A stretch of 64,000 nt of DNA from Anaerolineaceae bacterium UBA4890 (GTDB lineage Bacteria > Chloroflexota > Anaerolineae > Anaerolineales > Anaerolineaceae), in NCBI GenBank assembly GCA_002399085.1, contig DHCY01000004.1, positions 2,157 to 66,156 on the forward strand, written 5' to 3'. The position numbers and the translations under genes were made by a program. The notes beneath the pieces are model-generated. The model made no database searches, was not told the DNA's origin, and saw nothing but the letters and a program-made list of their open reading frames with translations. Of this stretch, positions 43,180 to 52,892 are shown piece after piece. Each line of letters opens with the position of its first letter. The stretch's first letter is position 1.

Positions 43180-44265
43180 ATGGCGAGATTCGTTTGTTCT
43201 GCGTGTGGTGATGAATATCCGGCTGAAGGGCTGCCTTATTTATGCCCTGCCTGTGGGGAGATTTTTACACTAACCGATCTGACATACGATACGGCAAACA
43301 AGTTGGCTTTGCCTGGAATGTGGACTTATCAGGATATGGTGGGGTTTACTGGGAACCCGGTCTGTTACCTGGGTGAGGGGCAGACAGCACTGGTAGAGCG
43401 CGAAAGTGATGGAAATCAATTCTTCGCCAAGTTGGAAAGCTTGAACCCGAGCGGTTCGTTTAAAGACCGGAATTCCACGGTCGTGACCAGTATTTTAAAA
43501 GCACGCGGCATTGGGAGTGTTGTGGAAGATTCGTCCGGAAACGCGGGTGCCTCCCTGGCGCTCTACTCGGCTGGTTTTGGCATAGAAAGCCAGATTTTCA
43601 TCCCAGCTGGAACGAAAGGACCGAAGGTAAGTCAGATTGTGACTGCGGGCGCAAAAGTGAAGGTAATTCCGGGAGAGCGTGAGAAAGCACACCAGGCTGC
43701 GTTGGCTGAACTTGGCAAGCGTGATATTGCCTATGCCAGTCATGCCATGCTGCCTTTTGGACTGGCAGGTTATGCTACCATCGCGTTTGAGATCTATGAG
43801 CAATTGGGAGAGTTGCCTGCCACTGTATATTGTCCGATCGGTCATGGGTCATTATTTTTAGGCGTGTTACTTGGATTCAAGGCGATTGGCAATTATCTTG
43901 GAACAACATCGAGACCTGCCATGGTCGGAGTTCAGCCAGAGCGCTGCTCTCCCTTGGTATCTGCCTGGAACCACCAGCCATTCACGCCTGGAAATTTGCC
44001 CAGTCTGGCAGAAGGCACCATGGTGGAACAGCCAGCCAGGGGTAGAGAAATCCTAGCTGAACTGATTTCAGGGCAGGATGATCTGCTGGCAATCCCAGAA
44101 GTGGCGATTAACCCAGCACGACTGGAGCTCGCCAGGATGGGAATCTACGTTGAACCAACCTCTGCCATGGTACATGCGGGGTTAAAGATGAAATTCGGCT
44201 CTGGTAGTGGTATAAATGTATTAGTTTTTAGCGGTAATGGGCTAAAATACTCTGAGAACAAATAA
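43180..44265 (+). CDS. thrC: Threonine synthase-like PLP enzyme
   Basis: Forms threonine from O-phosphohomoserine. The 361-residue protein has an N-terminal zinc-ribbon-like segment with C-x2-C pairs (CSACGDEYP and CPACGEIF), then the PLP domain with the lysine in SGSFKDRNS, the phosphate loop DSSGNAGASLALY and the C-terminal SGNGLKYS. The start at 43180 (MARFVCSACG) fits the zinc ribbon; a TTG 18 bp upstream is possible. Closely related fold-II enzymes exist, so the exact substrate carries some doubt. TATACT at 43153-43158 may be the -10 element. Confidence 0.82.
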   Translation: MARFVCSACGDEYPAEGLPYLCPACGEIFTLTDLTYDTANKLALPGMWTYQDMVGFTGNPVCYLGEGQTALVERESDGNQFFAKLESLNPSGSFKDRNSTVVTSILKARGIGSVVEDSSGNAGASLALYSAGFGIESQIFIPAGTKGPKVSQIVTAGAKVKVIPGEREKAHQAALAELGKRDIAYASHAMLPFGLAGYATIAFEIYEQLGELPATVYCPIGHGSLFLGVLLGFKAIGNYLGTTSRPAMVGVQPERCSPLVSAWNHQPFTPGNLPSLAEGTMVEQPARGREILAELISGQDDLLAIPEVAINPARLELARMGIYVEPTSAMVHAGLKMKFGSGSGINVLVFSGNGLKYSENK

Positions 44266-44341
44266 GAGATGAACTGCAGATTCGTTTGATATCGATCGAA
44301 AGAGGATGCTGAACGAATAAGCGGTTCAACAGGGAGAAGTA

Positions 44342-45046
44342 ATGATTGAACCAGGCGCTTTGGCGAATTTGCGGGATCATTTACCCGAAAAATTCGATAA
44401 TATTTTTATGCTCACAAGGGCATTGACCCATCGTTCCTACATGAACGAAAACCGGGAGGTTCTTGAAGACAATGAGCGGCTCGAGTTTTTGGGCGATTCG
44501 ATTCTAAGTTTCATCGTGGCAGAGTGGCTTTATAACAACTTTCCGGAAAAAGACGAAGGATTCCTCACCAAAGTGAGGGCTGCCCTTGTGCATACCCAGC
44601 AACTCTCCAGTTTTGCCAGAAGCATCGAGCTGGGTCCGGCTTTGTTGGTAGGAAAGGGCGAAGCCAATGCCGGCGGACGGGATCGCGATGCAATTTTATG
44701 CGATTCGTTCGAAGCGCTCATTGCCGCAATCTACCTGGACTGTGGGATGCAGACTGTCAAAGAATTCATTGTTCCACTGCTCGAGGCTGAATCTGAAGAG
44801 ATTCTGCGTTCTCACTCTGAAGAGGATGTTAAGAGCCGCCTTCAGGAATGGGCACAAGCCCAGGGTTATCCAGCCCCCAGCTATATACTGGTAGACGAAT
44901 ACGGACCCGACCACGATAAAAGGTTTGTGGTGGTTGCCATGATCAACAACGAGAAAATAGCTCAAGGCAGAGGTTCATCAAAACAGCTTGCAGAAAAAAA
45001 TGCTGCCCAAAACAGCATTAAAAAATTAGGAATCCTCAGTCTATGA
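44342..45046 (+). CDS. rnc: Ribonuclease III
   Basis: Double-strand-specific endoribonuclease for rRNA and mRNA processing. The 234-residue protein has the signature NERLEFLGDSILSFIVAEWL with the acidic catalytic residues, DSFEALIAAIYLD as second metal site, and a C-terminal dsRBD (KSRLQEWAQAQGYPAP to AEKNAAQNSIKKL). A purine-rich GGGAGAAGTA precedes the ATG. It overlaps smc by 4 nt, a common pairing in bacteria. Confidence 0.96.
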   Translation: MIEPGALANLRDHLPEKFDNIFMLTRALTHRSYMNENREVLEDNERLEFLGDSILSFIVAEWLYNNFPEKDEGFLTKVRAALVHTQQLSSFARSIELGPALLVGKGEANAGGRDRDAILCDSFEALIAAIYLDCGMQTVKEFIVPLLEAESEEILRSHSEEDVKSRLQEWAQAQGYPAPSYILVDEYGPDHDKRFVVVAMINNEKIAQGRGSSKQLAEKNAAQNSIKKLGILSL

Positions 45047-48000
45047 CCAAGTCAAATCTCTCCGGCTTAGAACTCCAGGGATACAAAACCTTCGCAAAAG
45101 AAACCACGCTGGTTTTTCCCGCCAGGATCACGGCAATCGTTGGTCCGAACGGTTCAGGTAAATCGAATGTTGCTGACGCAATCCGCTGGGTTTTAGGGGA
45201 ACAGTCTTATTCCTTGCTGCGTGCCAAAAAAACCGAAGACATGATTTATTCCGGCTCAGACAATCGGGCAAGGGCTGGCATGGCTGCGGTATCGATCAAA
45301 TTTGATAACGAAGACAAGTGGCTGCCCATTGATTATGCGGAAGTTGTGCTGACGCGCCGGGCGTATCGGGATGGCAAGAATGAATACCTGATCAATAACC
45401 AGCGTGTGCGATTGAAGGATTTCAATGAATTGCTTGGAAAAACCGGACTGAGCGACCGCACCTATACGATCATCGGGCAGGGGTTGGTTGATTCCGCCCT
45501 CTCGATCCGACCGGACGAACGCAGCAAACTGTTCGAAGAAGCGGCAGGGATTGGGCTTTACCAGAGCCGTAAAGAAGAAGCACTACGCAGGCTTGAAACC
45601 ACAGAGCACAACCTGGAGCGCGCGTTGGATATTATCGCGGAGATCAAACCGCGTGTCCGCAGCCTGGAGAAACAAGCAGCCCGGGTGGGCGAGTACAAAA
45701 CCATTCAGGCATTATTAAAGCAGAACTTGCGTGAATGGTATGGCTATCACTGGTTTAAAGCTTTGAAGGAAGTCAATCTCACCCAGCAGCAGCTCAATTC
45801 CGCTGAATTGGAGCGGCAATCGAGCCGCAAGAGTGTTGAGAAAGAACAGGCTGAAGCAAGTACTTTGCGCTCGGATATTGAAGCCCAGCGCAACCTTGTG
45901 AATACTTTGATGAACGACTTGCGCGATCTGCGTGATCAGCTGCAGGCTGATAATCAGAGCCTGGCAATTCTGGACGAAAGAAAAAGAGCGGCTGAAAGAG
46001 CGCGTCTGCAAGTGGTGAACGACCTTGCCAATTTGGAAGAGGTGATCAGGGCGGCTGAAGGCAACGCACAGAGCCGGCAGGCAGAAGAGAACAAGGCTCG
46101 GGAAGAATTGGAGGCTGTACAAAAGCAATTCGTGGTGCTGAGCGAATCCAGGGCGAAAGTTTTGGAGCAGGACGCCAGTCTGCGGAAAGAAGAAGCCCGC
46201 CTGCGTGAAGAGCAAATTGACGTCGAGAAAGAAGCGGTTGTTATTCGATCGCGGAAACAAGAGATGAACGAGCGCATGCAGACGCTGCTTACTAACCAGG
46301 CGAACATCCAGGCAAATCTGCAGACGCTGGAAGCTGAGAAAATCAGTATTGATTCGACGATCAGCGACTTAACGATTAAAGTTCAAGAGGCTGAAAGCAA
46401 TCTGAACGACCTGAAAACCGAAAACAGCCGGTTGATAGATGAACGTTCAAGACTGTCCAAAGAGTTGGAAGGTTATCAGCAAAGCAGTCATAAACTCGAT
46501 TTGGAGAAGAACCGGGTCAAAAACCGCTTGGAATTGATCAAACAAAGCCGCGAGAGCCTGGCAGGGTTTTCGGATGGCGCTAAGAGCCTTTTAAAATCAA
46601 GCCAAGAGAAGAGATTGCGCAGCGAACTAACCGACCTGGCGACGCATATCGAGGTGCCGGAAGAATATGAAGTTGCCATCGGTGCGGCTCTTGGCGAAGC
46701 CGTGGATGTGCTGATCATCAAGAATGGAAAGATGGGAAGCAGCCTGTTGGAAGAGTTTTCTACCACTCTCGAAGACCGGGTAGCCGTATTGAGCCATGAT
46801 TTCCCTGTGAAAAGCCCAGCCTCGCCAGAATTGCCCGAGGGGGCAGTTGTAGCCTGTGGGGTGGTGAATACCGAACCAGAACTGCGGGCGGCGGTTGATA
46901 TGTTGCTTGGTGATTATGTGATCGTCGATAACATCAAGTTCGCCTTCACCGGACGTGAAAAACTCCCTGACTTGAATTTTGTCACCATGAGTGGTGAAGT
47001 CTTATTGAAAAATGGGATTGCCATTATTGGGAAAGCAAACCAGAGCAGTAAGGTCAGTTATTCTCGCCTGGTAAGGGAGTTGAGTAACGAACTGCAAGAA
47101 GTAATGACTTCGTCAGGCAAAATGTCCACAGTGATTGAACAATTAACTGAAAAACTTGCGGATATTGACAATAAAATTGCTGCATCACAACGGCTGCGGG
47201 AGAAACAACAGATCGTCCGCGATAGCTTGACAAAAGAATTACAGGCAGCCAGCATTTCCCTAGAAAAAAATCGTGGTAGAGCTGATTGGATTGAGCGTCA
47301 GCAGGATGAAAACAAAGCATCGCAGGATGGAACCAGGCAGAATCTTGAGAAACTGACCCAGCAAGAACAGGTGAATCAAGAGAAAACCACCCAACTGCAA
47401 ATTCAACAAAAAGATTTGCGCCAGAAGCGGGCAGAATTTCAGCCCCAGGACATCGAAAATCAGTATCGCTACCTTGAAACCGAGAAACAGATGCTGACTC
47501 AGTCGCTGAACCATCTGAAAGATACACGTGAAACCGATATCCGGCGCATGGAAGCCGATAAGGTTCGCAAGAATGCATTTCTGACGCGGATCAATGAACA
47601 TGAACAGGTTTTGAATGAAATCGAAAAGCAGGTTCTTACCCTGACAGAAAGTGCCGCTCGCAATCAGTCTGAGATTGCAGCTTTACAGAACGACAGACTC
47701 GACCCTGAATTGGAAGTTTTGCGAGAGCTTGAAAAACAGAGCCGGCAATATTCAGAGACAGAGACCAGCAATCAACAGGTATTGACCGAGAAAGACCGTC
47801 AGGTAATTCACTTCCAGCTCGAGTTAGCCCATATGCAGGAACGTTTGGAGACTTTGAAAACCCGCATTGATGACGATTTCAGCCTGATTGAAATGGAATA
47901 TCGAAAAGAATACATGCAGTCAGCGCCACTACCATTCCCAGACATGGTCATAGATACACTACCGGAGATAACGGAAATTCCTGAAGGGCTCGCTGAAACG

Positions 48001-48651
48001 ATCAAGGAGCAAAAAGCCCAGATCCGCAGAATTGGCGCAGTTAATATGGAAGCCGACCACGAGTATCGGGAGGTTAAGGAACGCTACGACAGCCTGAACA
48101 CCCAGGTTGCTGACCTGACTGCAGCTCTCAACGATATTGAGCAAATGATCAAAGAGCTGGACAAGGTGATGAAATCCGAATTTTTGAAGACTTTCAACGC
48201 TGTGAGCACCGAATTTTCACAGATGTTTGCGAGATTGTTCAACGGCGGCTCAGCCAGGCTCTTGTTAGGGGATGAGGATTCGCCAATTGAGGGCGGGATC
48301 GATATCGAAGCCCGACTGCCTGGAAAGAGAGAACAAGGTTTGGTTCTGCTTTCCGGTGGTGAACGCAGTTTAACCGCTGTTGCATTGGTTTTTGCACTGT
48401 TGAAGGTCTCGCCAACGCCATTTTGCGTTTTGGACGAGGTGGATGCCATGTTGGATGAATCCAATGTGGGTCGCTTTATTGAACTGCTCAAGGACCTTTC
48501 CAGCGAAACCCAGTTTATCTTGATCACGCACAACCGCAATACGGTTTCAGCGGCAGATGTGATCTACGGTGTAACCATGGGCAAGGATTCTGCCAGCCAG
48601 GTGATCAGCCTGCGGCTGGATGAGGTGGATGAGAGTTTTGTGAGGGGATGA
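45043..48651 (+). CDS. smc: Chromosome segregation protein SMC
   Basis: ABC-type ATPase that organises chromosomes with ScpA and ScpB. The 1202-residue protein starts with LSGLELQGYKTFAKETTL and the Walker A GPNGSGKSN (about 31-39), has long coiled coils broken by a hinge near 500-680 (EVAIGAALGEAVDVLII and the glycine-rich flank), and ends with the signature LLSGGERSLTAVAL and Walker B FCVLDEVDAMLDESN. Length is standard. Its ATG overlaps the rnc stop. Confidence 0.97.
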   Translation: MTKSNLSGLELQGYKTFAKETTLVFPARITAIVGPNGSGKSNVADAIRWVLGEQSYSLLRAKKTEDMIYSGSDNRARAGMAAVSIKFDNEDKWLPIDYAEVVLTRRAYRDGKNEYLINNQRVRLKDFNELLGKTGLSDRTYTIIGQGLVDSALSIRPDERSKLFEEAAGIGLYQSRKEEALRRLETTEHNLERALDIIAEIKPRVRSLEKQAARVGEYKTIQALLKQNLREWYGYHWFKALKEVNLTQQQLNSAELERQSSRKSVEKEQAEASTLRSDIEAQRNLVNTLMNDLRDLRDQLQADNQSLAILDERKRAAERARLQVVNDLANLEEVIRAAEGNAQSRQAEENKAREELEAVQKQFVVLSESRAKVLEQDASLRKEEARLREEQIDVEKEAVVIRSRKQEMNERMQTLLTNQANIQANLQTLEAEKISIDSTISDLTIKVQEAESNLNDLKTENSRLIDERSRLSKELEGYQQSSHKLDLEKNRVKNRLELIKQSRESLAGFSDGAKSLLKSSQEKRLRSELTDLATHIEVPEEYEVAIGAALGEAVDVLIIKNGKMGSSLLEEFSTTLEDRVAVLSHDFPVKSPASPELPEGAVVACGVVNTEPELRAAVDMLLGDYVIVDNIKFAFTGREKLPDLNFVTMSGEVLLKNGIAIIGKANQSSKVSYSRLVRELSNELQEVMTSSGKMSTVIEQLTEKLADIDNKIAASQRLREKQQIVRDSLTKELQAASISLEKNRGRADWIERQQDENKASQDGTRQNLEKLTQQEQVNQEKTTQLQIQQKDLRQKRAEFQPQDIENQYRYLETEKQMLTQSLNHLKDTRETDIRRMEADKVRKNAFLTRINEHEQVLNEIEKQVLTLTESAARNQSEIAALQNDRLDPELEVLRELEKQSRQYSETETSNQQVLTEKDRQVIHFQLELAHMQERLETLKTRIDDDFSLIEMEYRKEYMQSAPLPFPDMVIDTLPEITEIPEGLAETIKEQKAQIRRIGAVNMEADHEYREVKERYDSLNTQVADLTAALNDIEQMIKELDKVMKSEFLKTFNAVSTEFSQMFARLFNGGSARLLLGDEDSPIEGGIDIEARLPGKREQGLVLLSGGERSLTAVALVFALLKVSPTPFCVLDEVDAMLDESNVGRFIELLKDLSSETQFILITHNRNTVSAADVIYGVTMGKDSASQVISLRLDEVDESFVRG

Positions 48652-48721
48652 TTAGCAGACAATCACTAAAATTTTGGGACTCACATCAACGAATCGATAA
48701 ACATGGCTGAAGTAAACAACA

Positions 48722-48746
48722 AAAAGCCGGTGATGAGCCGGCTTTT
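48722..48746. terminator. Bidirectional hairpin terminator between smc and the parvulin gene
   Basis: AAAAGCCGG (48722-48730) pairs with CCGGCTTTT (48738-48746), loop TGATGAG, with T tracts usable in both directions between convergent genes. Confidence 0.85.
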
Positions 48747-48768
48747 CAAATCAAACTATATCGTTAGA

Positions 48769-50136
48769 TTAATTACCTTCTGCGTTCGGGCTGATGACGT
48801 ATTGATAAAGTTCCTCAGGCACGGCAGGGGTTTCAGGTGCGTACTCAGTCCAGACGTCTTCGATCATGATATCGTCACGGGATGAGCGAATTTCTGCCAG
48901 CCAGTCTGTGAAGAAAGTCTGCTTCATCTGCTCGAATTTTGAGCTGCTGATAGGGTTGTTTGCCCTGGTCACCAGCTGAATGATGTGCCATCCGAACTGG
49001 CTTTGCACAGGCGCACTGATTTCACCGTCTTCATTCAATGCGAAGGCGCCGGTAAGGAAATCAGGGTCGTAACTGTCTTTGAGACCGATCCAACCCAGAT
49101 CGCCGCCGTTATTCTTGTTCGACTCGTCTGTGGAATATTCAATAGCCAGGTCGAGCCATTCTTCACCATCTACAAATTTTACGATGACCTCATTGGCAAG
49201 TTCTTCAGAGTCAACCAGGATGTGACGCACCCAAACTTGCTCCTCAAAAGGTTGCAGGTCTTTGGTAACATCTTCCATCAGTTTATCCCGGAGTAATCCG
49301 TTATAAATGATCTGCTCTATATCCTTCCTGCCAATCCCGTAGGGTGAAAGCGAGTCGTAATACTCATTCACGTCTTTATTGTACAGACGTTCGGTGTATG
49401 GCGTTGGGGTAGGCGGGTCGGTGGGAACCGCGGTTGCCGTTGGCTCAGGACCTTCAGTGGGTGCAAGCGTTGCAGTCGCGGGAATTTCAGTCGGGAAACC
49501 TTCTGGCAATTCGGTCGCGGTTGGCACCCATCCTTCCGGAGTTTGGGTGGGGGTGGGGGATGGTTCGGGAGTGTCAGTCGGGTTAATCAACGCGAATTGG
49601 GAAGCTGACCAGGTGGGGGTATAGACCGGAGTAGTAGTGACAGTCGGAGTATAGGTGCCTTCAGGGAAGAAGCGGAATTGTTCGCGCATTTCTTGCTCTA
49701 ATTCGGCATCGCTGACAGTGATGTTTCGCTTTGCAGCTTCTTCGCGGATGATAACTTCATCGATTAGTTGGTTCAAAACGTTCTCACCCACAACGGTTGG
49801 ATCCATAATCTGGCTCAGCAAGGATAACGCGTATTGTTTTCCCTGTTCGCCAAAAAAATTGACATATTGGGTTGCCTGGTTCAACATATTCACACGGGAA
49901 TAAATTGTGCTGCTGCGGAACTCAGAAACTTTGATGTCGGTGTCGCCCACGCTTGCAACTACAACGTTGGGCTTGATGATATAGCGGTCAACCAGGACAT
50001 AACCAAGCAATACTGCAACCACTGCCAAAATGACAATGGTTACAGTTATTGCAGTCTTGACTTGTTTTTCTTCTTTTTGTTTTCTTGCTAAATGCTTTTT
50101 AGTCACCGTTTGAGGTTTTTTCGGTTCAGTAGCCAT
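48769..50136 (-). CDS. Membrane-anchored parvulin-type peptidyl-prolyl isomerase
   Basis: Extracytoplasmic folding factor like SurA or PrsA. A Lys-rich N-terminus is followed by one transmembrane segment at about 29-50, a SurA_N-like chaperone region at 55-150 (NQLIDEVIIREEAAKRNITVSDAEL), a Thr/Pro/Glu-rich spacer at about 160-245, and a PPIC domain (VRHILVDSEELANEV, GGDLGWIG, SQFGWHIIQLV). The spacer insertion inside the chaperone region is unusual. It follows rpsR by 22 bp and probably has its own transcript or shares that of rpsF-rpsR. Confidence 0.87.
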   Translation of the reverse strand: MATEPKKPQTVTKKHLARKQKEEKQVKTAITVTIVILAVVAVLLGYVLVDRYIIKPNVVVASVGDTDIKVSEFRSSTIYSRVNMLNQATQYVNFFGEQGKQYALSLLSQIMDPTVVGENVLNQLIDEVIIREEAAKRNITVSDAELEQEMREQFRFFPEGTYTPTVTTTPVYTPTWSASQFALINPTDTPEPSPTPTQTPEGWVPTATELPEGFPTEIPATATLAPTEGPEPTATAVPTDPPTPTPYTERLYNKDVNEYYDSLSPYGIGRKDIEQIIYNGLLRDKLMEDVTKDLQPFEEQVWVRHILVDSEELANEVIVKFVDGEEWLDLAIEYSTDESNKNNGGDLGWIGLKDSYDPDFLTGAFALNEDGEISAPVQSQFGWHIIQLVTRANNPISSSKFEQMKQTFFTDWLAEIRSSRDDIMIEDVWTEYAPETPAVPEELYQYVISPNAEGN

Positions 50137-50158
50137 TTCAACTCTTTCTCATTGGTGA

Positions 50159-50479
50159 TTAGTTATTATCTACCCAGAAATCACCTTCGAAAGGAAGTAA
50201 GGCGATGTGTCGGGCGTTTTTGATTGCCTTCGCAACTTCTCGCTGATGTCTGGCACAGGTGCCAGTCTGGCGGCGGGGTCGGATTTTACCGGTTTCGTTG
50301 ACGAAACGGGCTAACAGTTCGACATTTTTGTAATCAATAACCAGTTTTTTATCACTGCAGAACTGGCAAAATTTGGGACGGGAGACGAAACGGCGATTGC
50401 GGTTTCCTCCGCGGCGGTCATCGCCACGGTCATTGCGATCAGAGCGATCGCCACGGTCAGATGATCTATATTCAGTCAT
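50159..50479 (-). CDS. rpsR: 30S ribosomal protein S18
   Basis: Binds S6 and the platform of the 30S subunit. The core [20 protein letters not shown]...[22 protein letters not shown] is diagnostic, with a four-Cys/His pattern (CQFC) suggesting zinc. An N-terminal extension of about 28 Arg/Asp/Gly-rich residues precedes it, making 106 residues against a usual 75-80. GGAGG precedes the ATG. rpsF precedes it by 12 bp and no ssb lies between. Confidence 0.95.
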   Translation of the reverse strand: MTEYRSSDRGDRSDRNDRGDDRRGGNRNRRFVSRPKFCQFCSDKKLVIDYKNVELLARFVNETGKIRPRRQTGTCARHQREVAKAIKNARHIALLPFEGDFWVDNN

Positions 50480-50491
50480 TATTCCTCCAGA

Positions 50492-50776
50492 TTAATCAAC
50501 GCGAACTATGCTAGAGCGCAGGATTTGTTCATTGAAGCCCATGGTGCGTTTGAGGGCAGCCACTTCTTCGGGGTTGTAGACAAAATTAACCAGAACGTAA
50601 TAGCCTTCGTTCATTTTGCGGATGGGATAAGCCATTTTGCGCTTGCCCCAACGATCGGTCTTGGCGATTTCGCCTTGATTATTCTTGATAAGGGTTTCGA
50701 TGTTTTCGACAGCAGCGTCCAGCGTTGCTTCGTCCAGGTCTGCCTGGAGAATAAATATAAGTTCGTATTTATGCAT
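50492..50776 (-). CDS. rpsF: 30S ribosomal protein S6
   Basis: Partner of S18 on the 30S platform. The 94-residue protein begins MHKYELIFILQADLDE and has the family's WGKRKMAYPIRKMNEGYYVLVNF. ATG at 50776 fits the S6 N-terminus and AAAGGAG; an upstream in-frame start at 50848 would add 24 residues unlike the family. Confidence 0.95.
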   Translation of the reverse strand: MHKYELIFILQADLDEATLDAAVENIETLIKNNQGEIAKTDRWGKRKMAYPIRKMNEGYYVLVNFVYNPEEVAALKRTMGFNEQILRSSIVRVD

Positions 50777-50891
50777 ACTTCGAGGCTCCTTTCCTCGGGT
50801 CTGCTCCTGCTTATGCCGTAGGCGGACAGGAGTGGAAGGTTTGTGCATCGGCTCATGCCGAATTTAACATGGCAAGTTTATCACAAATATG

Positions 50892-50918
50892 AAAACCCGC
50901 AAGGTATTTGCGGGTTTT
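50892..50918 (-). terminator. Rho-independent terminator after the holin-like gene
   Basis: An 11-bp stem AAAACCCGCAA (50892-50902) with TTGCGGGTTTT (50908-50918), loop GGTAT, ends the upstream minus-strand gene and precedes rpsF. Confidence 0.88.
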
Positions 50919-50981
50919 CGGGAATTATTCTTGGTAGGATTCAGCGGGAATGCTTTTTATTCGCTGAATTTTACAGTTGAA

Positions 50982-51362
50982 TTAATCATCATCGCGATCT
51001 CTGCGACTGGATTTGTCGTTCGCAAAAATCATTGTGGCGATGCTGACAATCAATGAGCCAAGGAACGCCGACCACCAATTATCCACCAAGTATCCAGCCC
51101 CAAACCAAGCCTGAGCGATATTGGAAGAGAGCATGAACATCGCCGTGTTCAAAAGCAGACTGAACAACCCAAGTGTCAGAACAATCAGACCGCAGGATAG
51201 AGTTTTGAGGATCGGCAATAAGATCGCATTCAAGAGTGCAAGCACGGCTGCCATGATTGCGTAAGTCGCCCAGCCGTTACCGTCAACATGAATACCGGGG
51301 ACAATCCAGGCAGCCACGAAAACCGCCAACATGATAACGAGCCATCTTTTCAGTAAATTCAT
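50982..51362 (-). CDS. Phage-holin-4-family (YvlD-like) membrane protein
   Basis: A 126-residue protein with four hydrophobic segments and the family's AVLALLNAILLPILKTLSCGLIVLTLGLF block, matching the chromosomal YvlD/holin_4_2 family rather than a phage lysis holin. The C-terminus is a charged Arg/Asp tail. AAAGGA precedes the ATG. It stands alone; its function in bacteria is unproven. Confidence 0.8.
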   Translation of the reverse strand: MNLLKRWLVIMLAVFVAAWIVPGIHVDGNGWATYAIMAAVLALLNAILLPILKTLSCGLIVLTLGLFSLLLNTAMFMLSSNIAQAWFGAGYLVDNWWSAFLGSLIVSIATMIFANDKSSRRDRDDD

Positions 51363-51847
51363 CGTAATCCTTTCTACTATATTCCTATTATCACCGATAA
51401 AACAATCGAAGGGAGTAGATTATCTAAGGTTGTTTTAAAAAGAATTAATGCACATAGCCACAATGGAAGTATAAAGCATAGGTATACGTTCTTGAAATCG
51501 GTTAAAGGCTAGCAATCTTCATAGGTGGGTTTCCCAAGCGGTGCCTTTCCTTTGAGCCTCATTAGTGAGAACCTAATATTTAAAGTTATTATCCGTTAAT
51601 GCGCGTAGCCACTATAGGGGTGTAATACTGAAGTATTTTCCCTTAATGTTGAAGGCGCACGGCTATTCCTGAACAATAATTCCCCTGATGTTGACAATAT
51701 GTGCCAGGCAGTTTTCGGGCTGATAACTATTTCTTTAAACTTCTTTCAGAAGATCAATCGGGATAATTGAGGGTTTTTGGAGAACAGTTTTAGATTGCTG
51801 TACCCCTGCTTGATTTATTGACCTGCTTGCGCAAATGTTTACGATGT
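51363..51847. other. Long intergenic region with imperfect repeats
   Basis: About 485 bp without a convincing gene on either strand. It is AT-richer than its surroundings. Two imperfect copies of TTAATGCRCRTAGCCAC lie at 51446-51462 and 51597-51613, each followed by a purine-rich AAG/GGG and TAA. A second weak pair, TTTCCCTTAATGTTG and ATTCCCCTGATGTTG, lies at about 51637 and 51681. The promoter of the holin-like gene must lie in the first 50 bp. Confidence 0.5.
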
Positions 51848-52510
51848 TTACTTTTCCCATTCTTTGAGAAAATGATCAATAGTATCGCGGACTTCATCGC
51901 GGGCGGTGCGTCTATCCATACCGCTGGCGAGCAGGCGATCATAATCTGTTTGCGTGTGACGGATGTGTGCGATGACTGCCAGTTCAACCGCCTCAGCATC
52001 CAGCCGTTTGGCAGCGGCAGAACGACCAACACGTTCGCTATATTTGAGACAGGCATGTTCAGCAATGGCGGTCTCTATTACTTTGGGGATGCCAGGGTGT
52101 AGTTCGCGCACTCTGGCTGCAAAACGTGTGACGTATTGCTGATCGAGCTCAGCCCGGCGGTCTACTGCCCGTGCTTGTCGTCGTGCGCGGAGATCGGCAT
52201 CAGCCAGGCATTCCTGCTCGGCTTGCTCCAGAGCCGTGGCTTCGACGAGGATGCCCTGGCGTTCATAACGTTTACGGGCTTTGCTCCATTTCAAAACAAC
52301 CGCTTTGAGGGTCGAATATTTGCCAGCACGGCGGGTGAGAGCAGCATTTCCGGAGCCAAGGAAGAGCAGTTGGTCAAGGTCAGCACAGCTCAGGCATAGT
52401 GCGCCTTTCTCGCCGGCAAGCGTAATCCAGGCGTGACGACCCAACGCCTCGCCGCACTCACTGCAAGTGGCAGCATTGTTAGTGATGAAAACTTTGAGTT
52501 CGACAGTCAT
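51848..52510 (-). CDS. DUF2293-domain protein
   Basis: A 220-residue protein of unknown function. The N-terminal ~50 residues hold CSECGEALGRHAW and LCLSCADLDQ, a possible zinc ribbon. The C-terminal region from VTRFAARVRELHPGIPKVIETAIAEHACLKYSERVGRS onward matches the DUF2293 pattern, with IAHIRHTQTDYDRLLASG. It is isolated, between the long intergenic region and tRNA-Arg. No ribosome binding site is evident before the ATG. Confidence 0.75.
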   Translation of the reverse strand: MTVELKVFITNNAATCSECGEALGRHAWITLAGEKGALCLSCADLDQLLFLGSGNAALTRRAGKYSTLKAVVLKWSKARKRYERQGILVEATALEQAEQECLADADLRARRQARAVDRRAELDQQYVTRFAARVRELHPGIPKVIETAIAEHACLKYSERVGRSAAAKRLDAEAVELAVIAHIRHTQTDYDRLLASGMDRRTARDEVRDTIDHFLKEWEK

Positions 52511-52645
52511 TTCGTTTCAAGGAAATTCTAACACTTGTTCCAAAATTGCTACCCAATCTAGAACTGGAGACCTGCGGTCAAAAACGCTCGCAGGTCAGGA
52601 GACCTTGCGAGAATCACCTTGTTAAAGATTGGCAATAAATACACA

Positions 52646-52718
52646 TACCCCCGGTGCGATTCGAACGCACAACCAACAGCTTAGAAGGCTGGTGCTCTGT
52701 CCATTGAGCTACGGGGGC
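52646..52718 (-). tRNA. tRNA-Arg (TCT)
   Basis: 73-nt cloverleaf on the minus strand: acceptor GCCCCCG with CGGGGGT (a G-U end pair), D-arm GCTC/GAGC, anticodon loop CTTCTAA (anticodon TCT), T-arm GTGCG/CGCAC around TTCGAAT. The anticodon stem has one C-U mismatch at its top pair (27-43). No CCA is encoded. Confidence 0.93.
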
Positions 52719-52892
52719 TAGCCGATAGATTATATCGTGAAATTTCAAAAAAGAATAAAAACGATTGCGTTAATGCAACGATGTTTCATGTTTGTAAGGA
52801 TGACGTTTGGCTACTTCCAAATGTCTCAGTAGGGGTCAAGCCCCACCACAATATGCCAGCGGGCGCGGGGCACGTTCCCAAAACTACTAATA

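Noticed and set aside
50982..51362. Prophage holin
   Set aside because: No endolysin, integrase or structural gene nearby; the sequence matches the chromosomal YvlD-like group.
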